Origin: Halioglobus sp. | GTDB taxonomy: Bacteria; Pseudomonadota; Gammaproteobacteria; Pseudomonadales; Halieaceae | Length of the DNA stretch: 49,322 nucleotides | Direction of reading: 5' to 3' | Assembly (NCBI GenBank): GCA_002699145.1 | Contig: PABK01000019.1 | Span: 1-49,322, forward strand | Part shown: piece after piece, positions 16,418 through 24,590 of the stretch | Numbering within the stretch: the stretch's first letter is position 1 | How the letters are laid out: every line of letters starts with the position of its first letter | Made by a program: the position numbers and the translations under genes | The notes under the pieces: model-generated | Databases searched by the model: none | What the model was told of the DNA's origin: nothing | Seen by the model: only the letters and a program-made list of their open reading frames with translations

Positions 16418-17182
16418 TCACCGCGCCGCCAGGGTGAAGGCCCCGTACAGCGCGGCGTGGTCTGACAGGTCGCGCCAGGGGCCCGCACTGAGCCGGCCGC
16501 AGTCGCTGGGGGTCAGTCCGCGGTAGTAGATGCGGTCCACCGGCAGCAACGGCGCCCACACGGGAAAGGTGCGCGCGTGCCGGCCGCGCAGTTGCACGAA
16601 CAGTTCCTGCAGACCCAGGTCGTCGTGCAGGTGGTGTTCCGCGCGCCGGCGCCAGTCGTTGAAATCACCGGCGATGATCATCGGCTCGTCGCGGGGCACA
16701 TGCCGGTTGATACGCTCGGTAAGGGCCTGCAATTGCTCGCGGCGCTCCTGCTCCAGCAGGCCCAGGTGCACGCACAGGGTGTGCAGGGGCAGGTCGGTGC
16801 CCGGCAGTTCGATGACCCCGTGCAGGATGCTGCGGCTGGACCGGGGAAACACCGAGACGTCGATATTTTCCCAGCTGACGAAGGGGTACATGCTGAGGAT
16901 GGCGTTGCCGTGATCGCCCTTGCGGTAGATGGCGTTGCACCCGTAGGCGTAATGCGGCCAGGCCTCGTCAGCCAGGTACTCGAAGTGGGGCTGGTCCGGA
17001 TAGGAAAAGCGTCGCCGCTTGGCGTCGCTCTTGATGGCCGTGCCGTGGATTTCCTGCAGGAAGACGATATGCGCGCGCGTCTCGGCGATGCGCTCGCGCA
17101 TGGAGTCGAGCACGAAACGACGGTTGCCGCTGCAGTAGCCCTTGTGGATGTTGTAGGTGAGGACGTGAATTTCGCGGCTCAT
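16418..17182 (-). CDS. Endonuclease/exonuclease/phosphatase family protein (YbhP-like)
   Basis: A 254-residue EEP-superfamily metal-dependent hydrolase. VLTYNIHKG (about 7-15), FLQEIHG with the metal-binding Glu (about 41-47), AGDFNDW (about 166-172) and the terminal SDHAAL give the full catalytic set. The NIHKG...NRRFVL N-terminus resembles E. coli YbhP, encoded beside a cardiolipin synthase; a role in phospholipid turnover is therefore plausible but unproven. There is no signal peptide. The ATG at 17182 overlaps the TGA of the phosphatidyltransferase gene by 4 nt, which fixes this start over longer in-frame options. Confidence 0.87.
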   Translation of the reverse strand: MSREIHVLTYNIHKGYCSGNRRFVLDSMRERIAETRAHIVFLQEIHGTAIKSDAKRRRFSYPDQPHFEYLADEAWPHYAYGCNAIYRKGDHGNAILSMYPFVSWENIDVSVFPRSSRSILHGVIELPGTDLPLHTLCVHLGLLEQERREQLQALTERINRHVPRDEPMIIAGDFNDWRRRAEHHLHDDLGLQELFVQLRGRHARTFPVWAPLLPVDRIYYRGLTPSDCGRLSAGPWRDLSDHAALYGAFTLAAR

Positions 17183-17736
17183 CGCTGCCCCCGGTTGCGC
17201 GCCCGCAGCGCCTTCTGGCCCCAGCGCAGCACGTAGTCCAGTCCGCTGGCCACGGCCAGGGCCGCCACGACGAGCGCAGCCGCCGGCAGCAGCCAGTCCG
17301 GTGGGCCGCCGAGCACCTGCCCCAGCAGCAGTGACAGGCAAAAACAGACCTGTACGAACATGTTGGCCTTGCTCAGCGCCGTGGCCGCAAATTCAAAGGG
17401 CCCGTATAGCAGCCGGTAGACCAGGGCGCCGCCGACGATAATCAGGTCGCGGCAGATGACCAACGCGGCCAGCCACCAGGGCAGCAGCCCGACGCTGGCC
17501 AGGCAGACGAAGCTGACGGTAATCAGCACCTTGTCCGCCACCGGGTCCAGCAGTGCGCCGAAGCGTGTCAGCGCCTGCAGGCGTCGCGCCACCATGCCGT
17601 CCAGGGTGTCGGTCAGGCCAGCGATCAGCCCGACCGCCAGCGCCAGGGGGTAGTCCCGCTCCAGGATGAGCAGGGCCAGGGGCAGGGCGAGCAGCAGGCG
17701 CGCAAGGGTCAGCGCATTGGGCAGGTACCGCAACAT
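17179..17736 (-). CDS. CDP-alcohol phosphatidyltransferase family protein
   Basis: A 185-residue integral membrane enzyme with about five to six helices. It carries the complete CDP-alcohol phosphotransferase motif: Asp43, Asp46-Gly47, Ala50-Arg51, Gly60, Asp64 and Asp68 with exact family spacing. Such enzymes move a phosphatidyl group from CDP-diacylglycerol to an alcohol, for example glycerol 3-phosphate (PgsA) or phosphatidylglycerol. The length fits PgsA or bacterial cardiolipin synthase of this class; the acceptor is not resolved. I start at the ATG at 17736, because the 31 extra residues upstream are not membrane-like. It overlaps the EEP gene by 4 nt. Confidence 0.9.
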   Translation of the reverse strand: MLRYLPNALTLARLLLALPLALLILERDYPLALAVGLIAGLTDTLDGMVARRLQALTRFGALLDPVADKVLITVSFVCLASVGLLPWWLAALVICRDLIIVGGALVYRLLYGPFEFAATALSKANMFVQVCFCLSLLLGQVLGGPPDWLLPAAALVVAALAVASGLDYVLRWGQKALRARNRGQR

Positions 17737-17834
17737 GTGCCGGGTCGGCTCCCGGTGGCCGAAGGTAGCTGCATGGTAGCCCCTGGACGGTGTGCCTGTC
17801 AGCGCCCGCGCGCGCTTATCCGCTCGCAACCCGC

Positions 17835-19331
17835 TCAGCGCGTCAGCAGGAAGACCGCCAGTTCGCGCCGCTGCTGCTCACTGAGCGGGTACACGGGCAT
17901 GGGGGATTGCGGCGCGCGCAGCGTCTCGACAACGGCGGCGTAGCCCAGGCGCGCCGGCAGGTCCTCCAGGCGCCGGGGATTCTCCCCGGCCTCGTGGCAG
18001 CTGGCGCAGTCGTGGCGTCGGTAGAGCGCGGCGCCTGCGGCGCCCATGGCCGCCAGGTCGGCGTCGGCCAGCCAGTCCGGGGGCGACGCGTCCAGGCGAT
18101 TGCCGGCGCCGGGCAGCGCCATTGCCCGCGTCGCGTCGCCCGGCGCCGCGCCGTAGCTGACGCGGTAGATCGCACCGGCGTAGTCGTCGGAGATATAGAT
18201 ACTGCCGTCCGGGCCCTGGGCGACATCCACCGGCCTGCCGCTGATGTCCCCGTCGCGGTTGAAGCCGCTGAGAAAATCGCGCTCCTCGATACCGTGGTCG
18301 CGCCAGTGCAGCGACACGACCTTGTAGCCGTCCGGTTCGCTGCGGTTCCATGAGCCGTGCAGTGCGACCAGGGCGCTGCGTCGATAGGCCGGCGGCCAGC
18401 CGGAGGTGTCGGGGAAGGTGATGCCCAGCGGCGCATTGTGCGCGGCGAAGCCGTGCACCGGGGCGATGGGATCGCGCTGCGCGGCTTGCGGATCCACACC
18501 CATGTCCGGGTCGGGGACATTGGCGCCGTTGTAGTAGGGCCAGCCGTAGAAGCCGCCCTGCTCGATGCGGTTCAGCTCGCAGGGGGGGAAGTCGTCGCCG
18601 AGCAGGTCGCGGCCGTTATCGGTAGCGTACAACGCGCCGCTCCAGGGCGCCCAGTCGAAGCCCACGCTGTTGCGCAGCCCGTCGGCGATGACCTCGCCGC
18701 CGCTGCCGTCGGGGGCGAAGCGCATCAGTGTGGCGCGGCGTGGATCTTCTTCGTCGCAGATATTGCAGGTCGACCCCTGGGCCAGGTAGAGGTCGCCGTC
18801 GGGTCCGATGCGCAGGGTCTTGCTCCAGTGATTGCCGTTGTCGCTGAGGTCTTCCACCAGCGGCTCGTAGGGGCCGGTGAGGCGGCCCGCTGCGGCGTCG
18901 AACGGCGCGCGCCCGATGCGGTTGGATTCGCCCACGTAGAGCCAGCCGGCGGCGCTATCCAGGCCGTGCGGCCGGCTCAGGCCGGCGAGCAGCGTTTCAC
19001 GACCGTCCGGCAGCCCGTCGCCGTCGGCGTCGCGCCGCAGCAGCACGATATCGCCAGCGTGGGGCCGGCTGACCAGCAGGTCCCCCGCCGCGGTGAAGTG
19101 CAGGAAACGCGCACGCGGCAGGTCCGCCGCGTAGAGCTGGACGGTGAAGCCCGGCGGCACGCGGTAGCGACCGAGGGTGGAGGCGTCCGCGGCGGGACCG
19201 GAGACGCCGGCCATGACGTTGAGGATCATGCGCAGGCTGCTCGTGCTGATCGTGCCGCTGGCGAGCAGCAGCAGTGGCACGCTGGCCAGCAGTACCAGGA
19301 CAACGGCAAGCCCCAACAGCAGTTTGCGCAT
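17835..19331 (-). CDS. Sorbosone dehydrogenase-like beta-propeller protein with C-terminal cytochrome c
   Basis: A 498-residue exported protein. Residues 1-27 are a signal peptide or membrane anchor. Residues about 50-420 form a beta-propeller of the glucose/sorbosone (PQQ-dependent) dehydrogenase type, visible in repeated strand-Gly-Asp patterns such as GPDGSIYISDDYAG. The C-terminal cytochrome c domain binds haem through CASCH (442-446) with Met478 as the likely axial ligand. It would oxidise a sugar or alcohol in the periplasm and pass electrons to the respiratory chain. PQQ genes are not in this window. ATG has GGAGA 9 nt upstream. It is the first gene of the minus-strand run toward the phosphatidyltransferase. 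Confidence 0.88.
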   Translation of the reverse strand: MRKLLLGLAVVLVLLASVPLLLLASGTISTSSLRMILNVMAGVSGPAADASTLGRYRVPPGFTVQLYAADLPRARFLHFTAAGDLLVSRPHAGDIVLLRRDADGDGLPDGRETLLAGLSRPHGLDSAAGWLYVGESNRIGRAPFDAAAGRLTGPYEPLVEDLSDNGNHWSKTLRIGPDGDLYLAQGSTCNICDEEDPRRATLMRFAPDGSGGEVIADGLRNSVGFDWAPWSGALYATDNGRDLLGDDFPPCELNRIEQGGFYGWPYYNGANVPDPDMGVDPQAAQRDPIAPVHGFAAHNAPLGITFPDTSGWPPAYRRSALVALHGSWNRSEPDGYKVVSLHWRDHGIEERDFLSGFNRDGDISGRPVDVAQGPDGSIYISDDYAGAIYRVSYGAAPGDATRAMALPGAGNRLDASPPDWLADADLAAMGAAGAALYRRHDCASCHEAGENPRRLEDLPARLGYAAVVETLRAPQSPMPVYPLSEQQRRELAVFLLTR

Positions 19332-19625
19332 GGCAGAAAGTCTCCGTGATGCGCCGGGCGGCCCCTCCGCCGGCGGCGCCCGACTATAGCACAGGGCGCG
19401 GCGGCTACGGTCGCGGGGCTAAGATAGTGCAATATCGAATAGTGTAATTAATTACACATTCTGAAATAGAATAAAATCGAGAAAACAATAGGTTAGTGTG
19501 GACAATCTGGGCTGATTTTCCTATCTTCCGGAGGAAAAGCGACCAAGGTGGACATTTTTTGACCATTTTGGTCGGTTTCCGTCAGCGGCGGATTCAGGCG
19601 CGAAGCAAAGGGGACCCGGGGCGCG
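19332..19625. other. AT-rich divergent intergenic region
   Basis: The 294 nt between the divergent dehydrogenase and HD-GYP genes are far richer in A and T than their surroundings, especially 19420-19500. They hold the 16-bp palindrome at 19442-19457 and a GACCA...TGGTC inverted repeat with a 3-nt centre (19561-19573). No convincing small ORF or RNA gene is seen. Confidence 0.7.
19442..19457. promoter_or_regulatory. 16-bp perfect palindrome GTGTAATTAATTACAC
   Basis: A perfect 16-bp palindrome in the AT-rich divergent promoter region, followed by TAGAAT and TAAAAT hexamers (19467-19477) that could be -10 elements for the HD-GYP gene. It is a good candidate binding site for a dimeric regulator. 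The regulator is not identifiable. Confidence 0.55.
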
Positions 19626-20894
19626 ATGCTCAAAACCCTGAAAGTGTGGACCACGGACCTGGACATTGGCATGTACGTCAGTGGCCTGGACCGGCCGTGG
19701 CTGGAAACGCCGTTTTTCACCCAGGGTTTTTTCATCAAGTCCGCCGAGGATATCGAGCGGCTGCGCGAGCATTGCGAGTACGTGCTCGTCGACCGGCGGC
19801 GCAGTATCGAGCCGACGGTGGCGCGGGCGCGGCGCTCGCGCACACTGAACCGGCCCGCGCGTGTCGACAGTATCAGCACGGAGCGCAGGCGCCAGCCGAT
19901 CGAGCAGATTTTTCAGGGCCACATGATCCAGCCCTACGCGGAGGACGCCGACTGGGAGGAGGAGCGCCCACGCGCGGAGGCCGCGATGGACACCCTGGTG
20001 CAGGACGTCGACGAGATCTTCGACGAGGTGGGCGAGGGCGAGAAGCTCAATATCGTGCGCCTGCGCAAGTCCGTGGAGCCGATCGTGGACAGTATTGCGC
20101 GCAACCCCGACGCCGCGTTGTGGGTGGCCCGGCTGAAGCAGCACGACAGGTACACCTACAAGCACTCCCTGGGCGCCTCGATCTGGGCGGTCTCCCTGGG
20201 GCGGCAACTGGGCCTGCCGAAACACGACCTGCGCTCGCTGTCCATGGGCTGCATGTTGATGGACGTCGGCAAACTGCGCATCGATCCGCAATTGCTGCAG
20301 GCGGAGCGTGAACTGACCACCGAGGAAATGGCCGAGGTGGCGAGCCACGTCAACCACGGGCTGGAGATCGTGCAGGAAAGTGGCATCCTCAACCAGGATG
20401 TCATCGCCATGGTCGCGCACCACCACGAGCGTTACGACGGTTCGGGTTACCCGGCCGGGCTGCGCCGCAACGAGATCCCGCCATTTGCCCGCATCGCGGG
20501 CATCGTCGACACCTACGATGCGATCACCAGCGCGCGCAGTTACGCCGAGCCGGTATCACCGTCGGATGCGATCAAGATACTCTACCGCTCCAGGGATACG
20601 GATTTCCAGGCGGAGTTGGTGGAGGCCTTTATCCAGGCCATCGGTATCTATCCCGCCGGAACCCTGGTGGAACTGTCCTCGGGTGAGGTCGGCGTGGTCG
20701 TCGCCGAATACCGCACACGCCGGCTGCGGCCCAAGGTGATGGTGCTGCTGGATGCGCAGAAGAACCGCCTGCGCCAGTCGCGGGTCGTGGACCTGCAGGA
20801 ACTGCGCGACGCCGAGGGCAACCCCACGGTGACGATCAAGTGCAGCCTGGAACCCGAGGCCTACGGCATCGACCTGTCGCAGATTGCCGTTTAG
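19626..20894 (+). CDS. HD-GYP domain protein with N-terminal DUF3391, HD motif altered
   Basis: A 422-residue cytoplasmic protein. DUF3391 spans about 4-130, with the usual VWTTDLDIGMYVSGLDRPWLET opening. The HD-GYP domain follows (about 150-340). HD-GYP proteins normally hydrolyse cyclic di-GMP. His180, His244, His265/266 and DGSGYP (271-276) are kept, but the HD pair of the HDIGK motif is Met212-Asp213, so one metal-binding His is lost. Activity may be reduced or the protein may serve as a c-di-GMP-linked sensor. The ATG has AGGGGA 11 nt upstream. It stands alone behind an AT-rich promoter region. Confidence 0.92.
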   Translation: MLKTLKVWTTDLDIGMYVSGLDRPWLETPFFTQGFFIKSAEDIERLREHCEYVLVDRRRSIEPTVARARRSRTLNRPARVDSISTERRRQPIEQIFQGHMIQPYAEDADWEEERPRAEAAMDTLVQDVDEIFDEVGEGEKLNIVRLRKSVEPIVDSIARNPDAALWVARLKQHDRYTYKHSLGASIWAVSLGRQLGLPKHDLRSLSMGCMLMDVGKLRIDPQLLQAERELTTEEMAEVASHVNHGLEIVQESGILNQDVIAMVAHHHERYDGSGYPAGLRRNEIPPFARIAGIVDTYDAITSARSYAEPVSPSDAIKILYRSRDTDFQAELVEAFIQAIGIYPAGTLVELSSGEVGVVVAEYRTRRLRPKVMVLLDAQKNRLRQSRVVDLQELRDAEGNPTVTIKCSLEPEAYGIDLSQIAV

Positions 20895-21028
20895 GCGGTG
20901 TCCCGGCCATCCCGTCCCAGTGCTTGACCTGCCGCGCATTCCCCCAGACAATGCGGGCAGGCCGCGTAGGCAGGGAACCGTTTGCGTCCCGCCCGGTCAC
21001 ACTCCATCATCCCCACAGGTCTGCTGTC

Positions 21029-21619
21029 ATGCCCACAGTCGCGCGACTCATCCTGCTGGTGTCCAGTCTGTTGCTGTTGCCATGCACAGCCCAGGCCAGT
21101 GACTACAGCGACGCCATACGCTCCTTCGCCAACGCCGGCGAGAGCGCGACGTTTTTCAAGACAGCCTACGGCTACGCGATATTCCCGACGATCGGCAAGG
21201 GCGGTATGGGCGTCGGAGGCGCGCACGGCAAGGGTCGCGTGTTCGTCAACGCCAAACATGTGGGCGATACCACCATGACCCAGCTCACCGTCGGCTTCCA
21301 GTTGGGGGGGCAGGCGTTCAGCCAGATCATCTTCTTCGAGCACGAACAGGCGTTCCGGGACTTCAGCTCGGGCAACTTCGAGTTCAGCGCCCAGGCCACG
21401 GCGGTGGCGATTACTGCCGGCGCCTCGGCCGAGGCCAACACCGGTGGTGGCATGGCGGCGGGAGTCAGCGGTGGCCGTAACGACGCGACCACCACCCACG
21501 GCGGTTACCGCAAGGGCATGGCCGTGTTTACCATCGCCAAGGGCGGCCTGATGTTCGAAGTGGCGCTGGGCGGGCAGAAGTTCAGCTACACGCCGCTGGT
21601 CGCGGCCCCGGCCAGCTAG
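21029..21619 (+). CDS. SYLF (YSC84-like) lipid-binding domain protein
   Basis: A 196-residue secreted protein. Residues 1-20 are a signal peptide with cleavage after TAQA. The remainder is a single SYLF/Ysc84 domain: YAIFPTIGKGGMGVGGAHG (about 50-68), FQLGGQAFSQIIFF and the Gly/Ala-rich stretch ending in GKGGLMFEVALGGQKFSY. Eukaryotic SYLF domains bind phosphoinositides; the bacterial role is unknown, probably at the periplasmic side of a membrane. The ATG at 21029 directly precedes the signal peptide, though its ribosome binding site is weak. Its TAG and the TAG of the convergent lutC share the palindrome CTAG. Confidence 0.88.
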   Translation: MPTVARLILLVSSLLLLPCTAQASDYSDAIRSFANAGESATFFKTAYGYAIFPTIGKGGMGVGGAHGKGRVFVNAKHVGDTTMTQLTVGFQLGGQAFSQIIFFEHEQAFRDFSSGNFEFSAQATAVAITAGASAEANTGGGMAAGVSGGRNDATTTHGGYRKGMAVFTIAKGGLMFEVALGGQKFSYTPLVAAPAS

Positions 21620-22314
21620 CTCCCGGCGGCGCGCTCCCGCGCCCGCTGCCCGGTGTCCGGCGCGGTCTCGCCGAGCAGGATGACGTGCCAGTGACGCGGC
21701 CCGTGGGCGCCGTACACCAGTTGCCCCTCGATATCCGCGGTGCTCGACGGGCCGGCGATGAAGTTCACGCCGCGCGGCCGGCCCTGTTCGCGCATGGCAT
21801 CGGCCATGCGCTGCCAGGCGTCCTCCATCGTCGCCACCAGGTCGTCTACATCCACCAGCACAATGTGGTGTTCTGGCAGCAGGTTGTTCACCGCCGGGTT
21901 GCCCTTGCCGGTCCAGGTCACCGCCGCGCCGAGTTCGGCGACCCCCAGGCGCGCAAAGCTCAGTGCGACCGCCTCGCCGCTTTCCAGCGCACCGAAACGC
22001 GGCAGCACCCCGGCATCCCGCCAGGGCATGGCGGCCAGCCGCGGGTCGTTTCCGGCCACCAGGCGCTGGCTGCGGTAATGCTGGTAGACATAGCGGCCGA
22101 CGGCCTTCACCGCGGCGCTGCGATCCGCGGCGGTGTCGATACTGCCGCGGTTGCGCAGGACATTGCACAGGAAGGCCTCGGCGAGGTCTTCCGCTGGCAG
22201 CGCGGGCGGCGGGGCGTGGCCCAGTTCGTCGCGCCGGGCCAGGACGTCTTCGCCGGCGCTGCCGGCCGCGTGGCGCAGTCGCGCGAAGATGTCGGTGCGG
22301 GCGCTAGTGCTCAC
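21616..22314 (-). CDS. lutC: Lactate utilization protein C
   Basis: A 232-residue LUD-domain protein. AGPSSTADIEGQLVYGAHGP (about 188-207) is the diagnostic C-terminal motif of LutC, and TWTGKGNPAVNN with VLVDVDDLV marks the fold core. LutC is one of three subunits of the LutABC complex that oxidises L-lactate to pyruvate in the cytoplasm. The GTG start lies inside the end of lutB (11-nt overlap), so translation is coupled. It is the last gene of the lutABC operon. Confidence 0.93.
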   Translation of the reverse strand: MSTSARTDIFARLRHAAGSAGEDVLARRDELGHAPPPALPAEDLAEAFLCNVLRNRGSIDTAADRSAAVKAVGRYVYQHYRSQRLVAGNDPRLAAMPWRDAGVLPRFGALESGEAVALSFARLGVAELGAAVTWTGKGNPAVNNLLPEHHIVLVDVDDLVATMEDAWQRMADAMREQGRPRGVNFIAGPSSTADIEGQLVYGAHGPRHWHVILLGETAPDTGQRARERAAGS

Positions 22315-23719
22315 GCTGCCGCTGCCGATAGCGTTGCATGAAGGTCTTGCCCTGTGGCACGGGAAAATCGCGCTGCCCGGTCCAGCCGCTGGCGAGGGGC
22401 AGCCGGCGAAACGCCCCGCGCCGGTGGCCGAGGCGGTGCAGCAGGGTCATGGCCAGGCTGGTGAGAGCCCGGTACAGCCGCGGCTGGCGCGCCAGCCAGG
22501 CGTGCATGCGCAATCCCAGGCGCCAGCGCGCGGCGTCGATTCGCTGTTCGCTCTCCTGCGCGCGCAGGTCGCGCAGCAGATCCGGCAGCGGGATATCCGC
22601 GGGACAGACCTCGGCGCAGCGGCCGCAGGCGGTACAGGCGTTGGGCAGCGCGGCGCTTGCCTCCAGCGAGGTCAGCAGCGGTGTCAGCACCGAGCCCATG
22701 GGGCCGGGGTACACCCAGCCGTAGGCGTGACCGCCGACGCTGGAGTAGATCGGGCAGTGATTCAGGCAGGCGCCGCAGCGGATGCACTCGAGCATCTCGC
22801 GGTAGTCGCCCTCGAGGATGTCACTGCGGCCGTTGTCGAGCAGCACGATATGCGTTTCCAGCGGTCCGTCCGGATCCTGCGCGCGGCGCGGCCCGGAGTA
22901 GTAGCTGGTGTAGCAGGTCTGTGCCTGGCCGGTCGCCGAGCGCACCAGCAGGCGCAGCATGGCGGCGGCGTCCTCGGCCCGCGGCAGTACCCGGTCGATG
23001 GTGGTGCAGATAACCAGTACGGGAGGCAGGTTGGCGCACAGGTCGCCGTTGCCCTCGTTGGTGACCAGCATCGAGTAGCCGTTCTCCGCGATCAGCGCGT
23101 TGGAGCCGATGATGCCCACCTCGGCGTCGAGGAATTGCCTGCGCAGCACCTGCCGGGCCTCGTCCACCATGTCCCCGGTTGCCGCCAGCTCGCGTTCGCC
23201 CAGGTCGTGTTTCTGCAGGAACAGGTCGCGGATCTCGTCGGCGGACTTGTGCAGCGCGGGGCCGACGATATGGCTGGGGGTCTCGCCCGCCTCCTGGATA
23301 ATGTACTCGCCCAGGTCGGTTTCGCGCACAGTCAGTCCCGCGTCCTGCAGGAAGTCGTTCAGGCCGGTCTCCTCGGTGACCATCGACTTGCCCTTGGCGA
23401 CGCGACGGGCGCCGTGCTGCTGGCAGATGTCCAGCACGGTGCTGTTCATCTCCCCGGCGTCCCGCGCGAAGTGTACGCGCATGCCGTTCTGCACCGCCTC
23501 GTGCTCGAACTGGCCGAGGTAGAACGCCAGGTTGTCCAGGCTGTGCTGGCGCACGCGTTTGACATGCTGCCGCGTCGCCTCGAAGGCGGCGAAGCCTTCC
23601 ACCGCCGCGTTGCGGATCAGGGGCGTGAAGGCCGCCATGACGTCGCGGCGCTGCGCGCGCGGGGTATCGCGCAGCGCCTCGCTGGCGTTGAGCAGGAATC
23701 GGTCGCTGGTCGACTCCAC
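22304..23719 (-). CDS. lutB: Lactate utilization iron-sulfur protein B
   Basis: A 471-residue protein with an N-terminal LUD domain (about 70-300) and two 4Fe-4S ferredoxin motifs, CIRCGACLNHCP (312-323) and CTACGRCAEVCP (362-373), followed by a C-terminal LutB-type extension. It passes electrons during L-lactate oxidation with LutA and LutC. The start is GTG with GGAGA 6 nt upstream, 2 nt after the lutA stop. All family landmarks are present at the usual length. Confidence 0.95.
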   Translation of the reverse strand: MESTSDRFLLNASEALRDTPRAQRRDVMAAFTPLIRNAAVEGFAAFEATRQHVKRVRQHSLDNLAFYLGQFEHEAVQNGMRVHFARDAGEMNSTVLDICQQHGARRVAKGKSMVTEETGLNDFLQDAGLTVRETDLGEYIIQEAGETPSHIVGPALHKSADEIRDLFLQKHDLGERELAATGDMVDEARQVLRRQFLDAEVGIIGSNALIAENGYSMLVTNEGNGDLCANLPPVLVICTTIDRVLPRAEDAAAMLRLLVRSATGQAQTCYTSYYSGPRRAQDPDGPLETHIVLLDNGRSDILEGDYREMLECIRCGACLNHCPIYSSVGGHAYGWVYPGPMGSVLTPLLTSLEASAALPNACTACGRCAEVCPADIPLPDLLRDLRAQESEQRIDAARWRLGLRMHAWLARQPRLYRALTSLAMTLLHRLGHRRGAFRRLPLASGWTGQRDFPVPQGKTFMQRYRQRQREH

Positions 23720-23721
23720 GC

Positions 23722-24513
23722 TCAGTCTCCCTCGCCGATGGCGGGGCCGTCGGTATCGCCGACCAGCAACTCGGCCACGTGGCGCACCTCGATATCCATG
23801 TCCAGGCGACGGGCGCGACCGGCGAGACTGAGCAGGCAGCCGAGATCACCGCCGGTCAGTATGGGCGCGCCGGTGGCCAGTACGTCGTTCAGTTTGTCGT
23901 CGGCCATTTTCGCCGATATCTCCGGCATCTTGGCGCAGAAGGTGCCACCGAAGCCGCAGCAGACGTCGCGCTGCTGCAGCTCGCGGATGTCCGCGCCACA
24001 CAACTCGCGCAACAGCTTGCGCGGTTGTTCGCGGATGTCCAGCTCGCGCAACCCGGCGCAGCTGTCGTGGTAGGCCACGGTGGGCCCGGAGCCCGGGGCT
24101 TGGGCCTGTATTTCCAGGCCGGCCACCTCGACCAGGAAGGTCGTCAGTTCGTAGGTTTTCGCCGCCAGTTGCAGGGCGCGGTCGCGCCATTCACCCTCCA
24201 GCAGGCGCGGGTAGTGTTCGCAGATCATGCCGGCGCAGGAGCCGGAGGGCAGGACCACGTAGTCCGCGTACTCGAGCATGGCGATGACCTGTTTGGCCAG
24301 CGGGCGCACCGCGTCGTAATCGCCGCTGTTGTAGGCGGGCTGCCCGCAACAGGTTTGCTGCGGCGGCACCGAGACGGCGGTCCTGGCGTGGCGCAGCAAG
24401 CGCAGGCTGGCCTCGCCGACCGAGGGGCGCAACAGGTCTGCCAGGCAGGTCACGAACAGCGCAACCGAGGGCTTGCCCCTCGTGCCGTGGTGAGCGTGCT
24501 GTGTCTCTGTCAT
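23722..24513 (-). CDS. lutA: Lactate utilization protein A
   Basis: A 263-residue CCG-domain protein. Two cysteine-rich repeats are visible, QQTCCGQPAYNSG (about 52-64) and DVCCGFGGTFC (about 185-195), each preceded by an upstream Cys (VTCLADL and HDSCAGL). Such repeats bind the non-cubane Fe-S cluster seen in heterodisulfide-reductase-like proteins. It is the first gene of lutABC. No lutP/lldP permease or lutR regulator is adjacent; the neighbour upstream is an unrelated membrane protein on the same strand. Confidence 0.95.
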   Translation of the reverse strand: MTETQHAHHGTRGKPSVALFVTCLADLLRPSVGEASLRLLRHARTAVSVPPQQTCCGQPAYNSGDYDAVRPLAKQVIAMLEYADYVVLPSGSCAGMICEHYPRLLEGEWRDRALQLAAKTYELTTFLVEVAGLEIQAQAPGSGPTVAYHDSCAGLRELDIREQPRKLLRELCGADIRELQQRDVCCGFGGTFCAKMPEISAKMADDKLNDVLATGAPILTGGDLGCLLSLAGRARRLDMDIEVRHVAELLVGDTDGPAIGEGD

Positions 24514-24556
24514 GCCCGTGGCGGCCCCGTCCGTGCTTATCCCCTCTGTGGCCGGC

Positions 24557-24585
24557 AGTATATCGGATAGGGTGACGCGCGCCAG
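24557..24585 (-). promoter_or_regulatory. Promoter candidate for lutABC
   Basis: On the minus strand TATACT (24562-24557) lies 43 nt before the lutA ATG, with a 17-nt spacer to CTGGCG (24585-24580). The -10 is good and the -35 poor, so an activator may be needed. Confidence 0.4.
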
Positions 24586-24590
24586 TGGGG

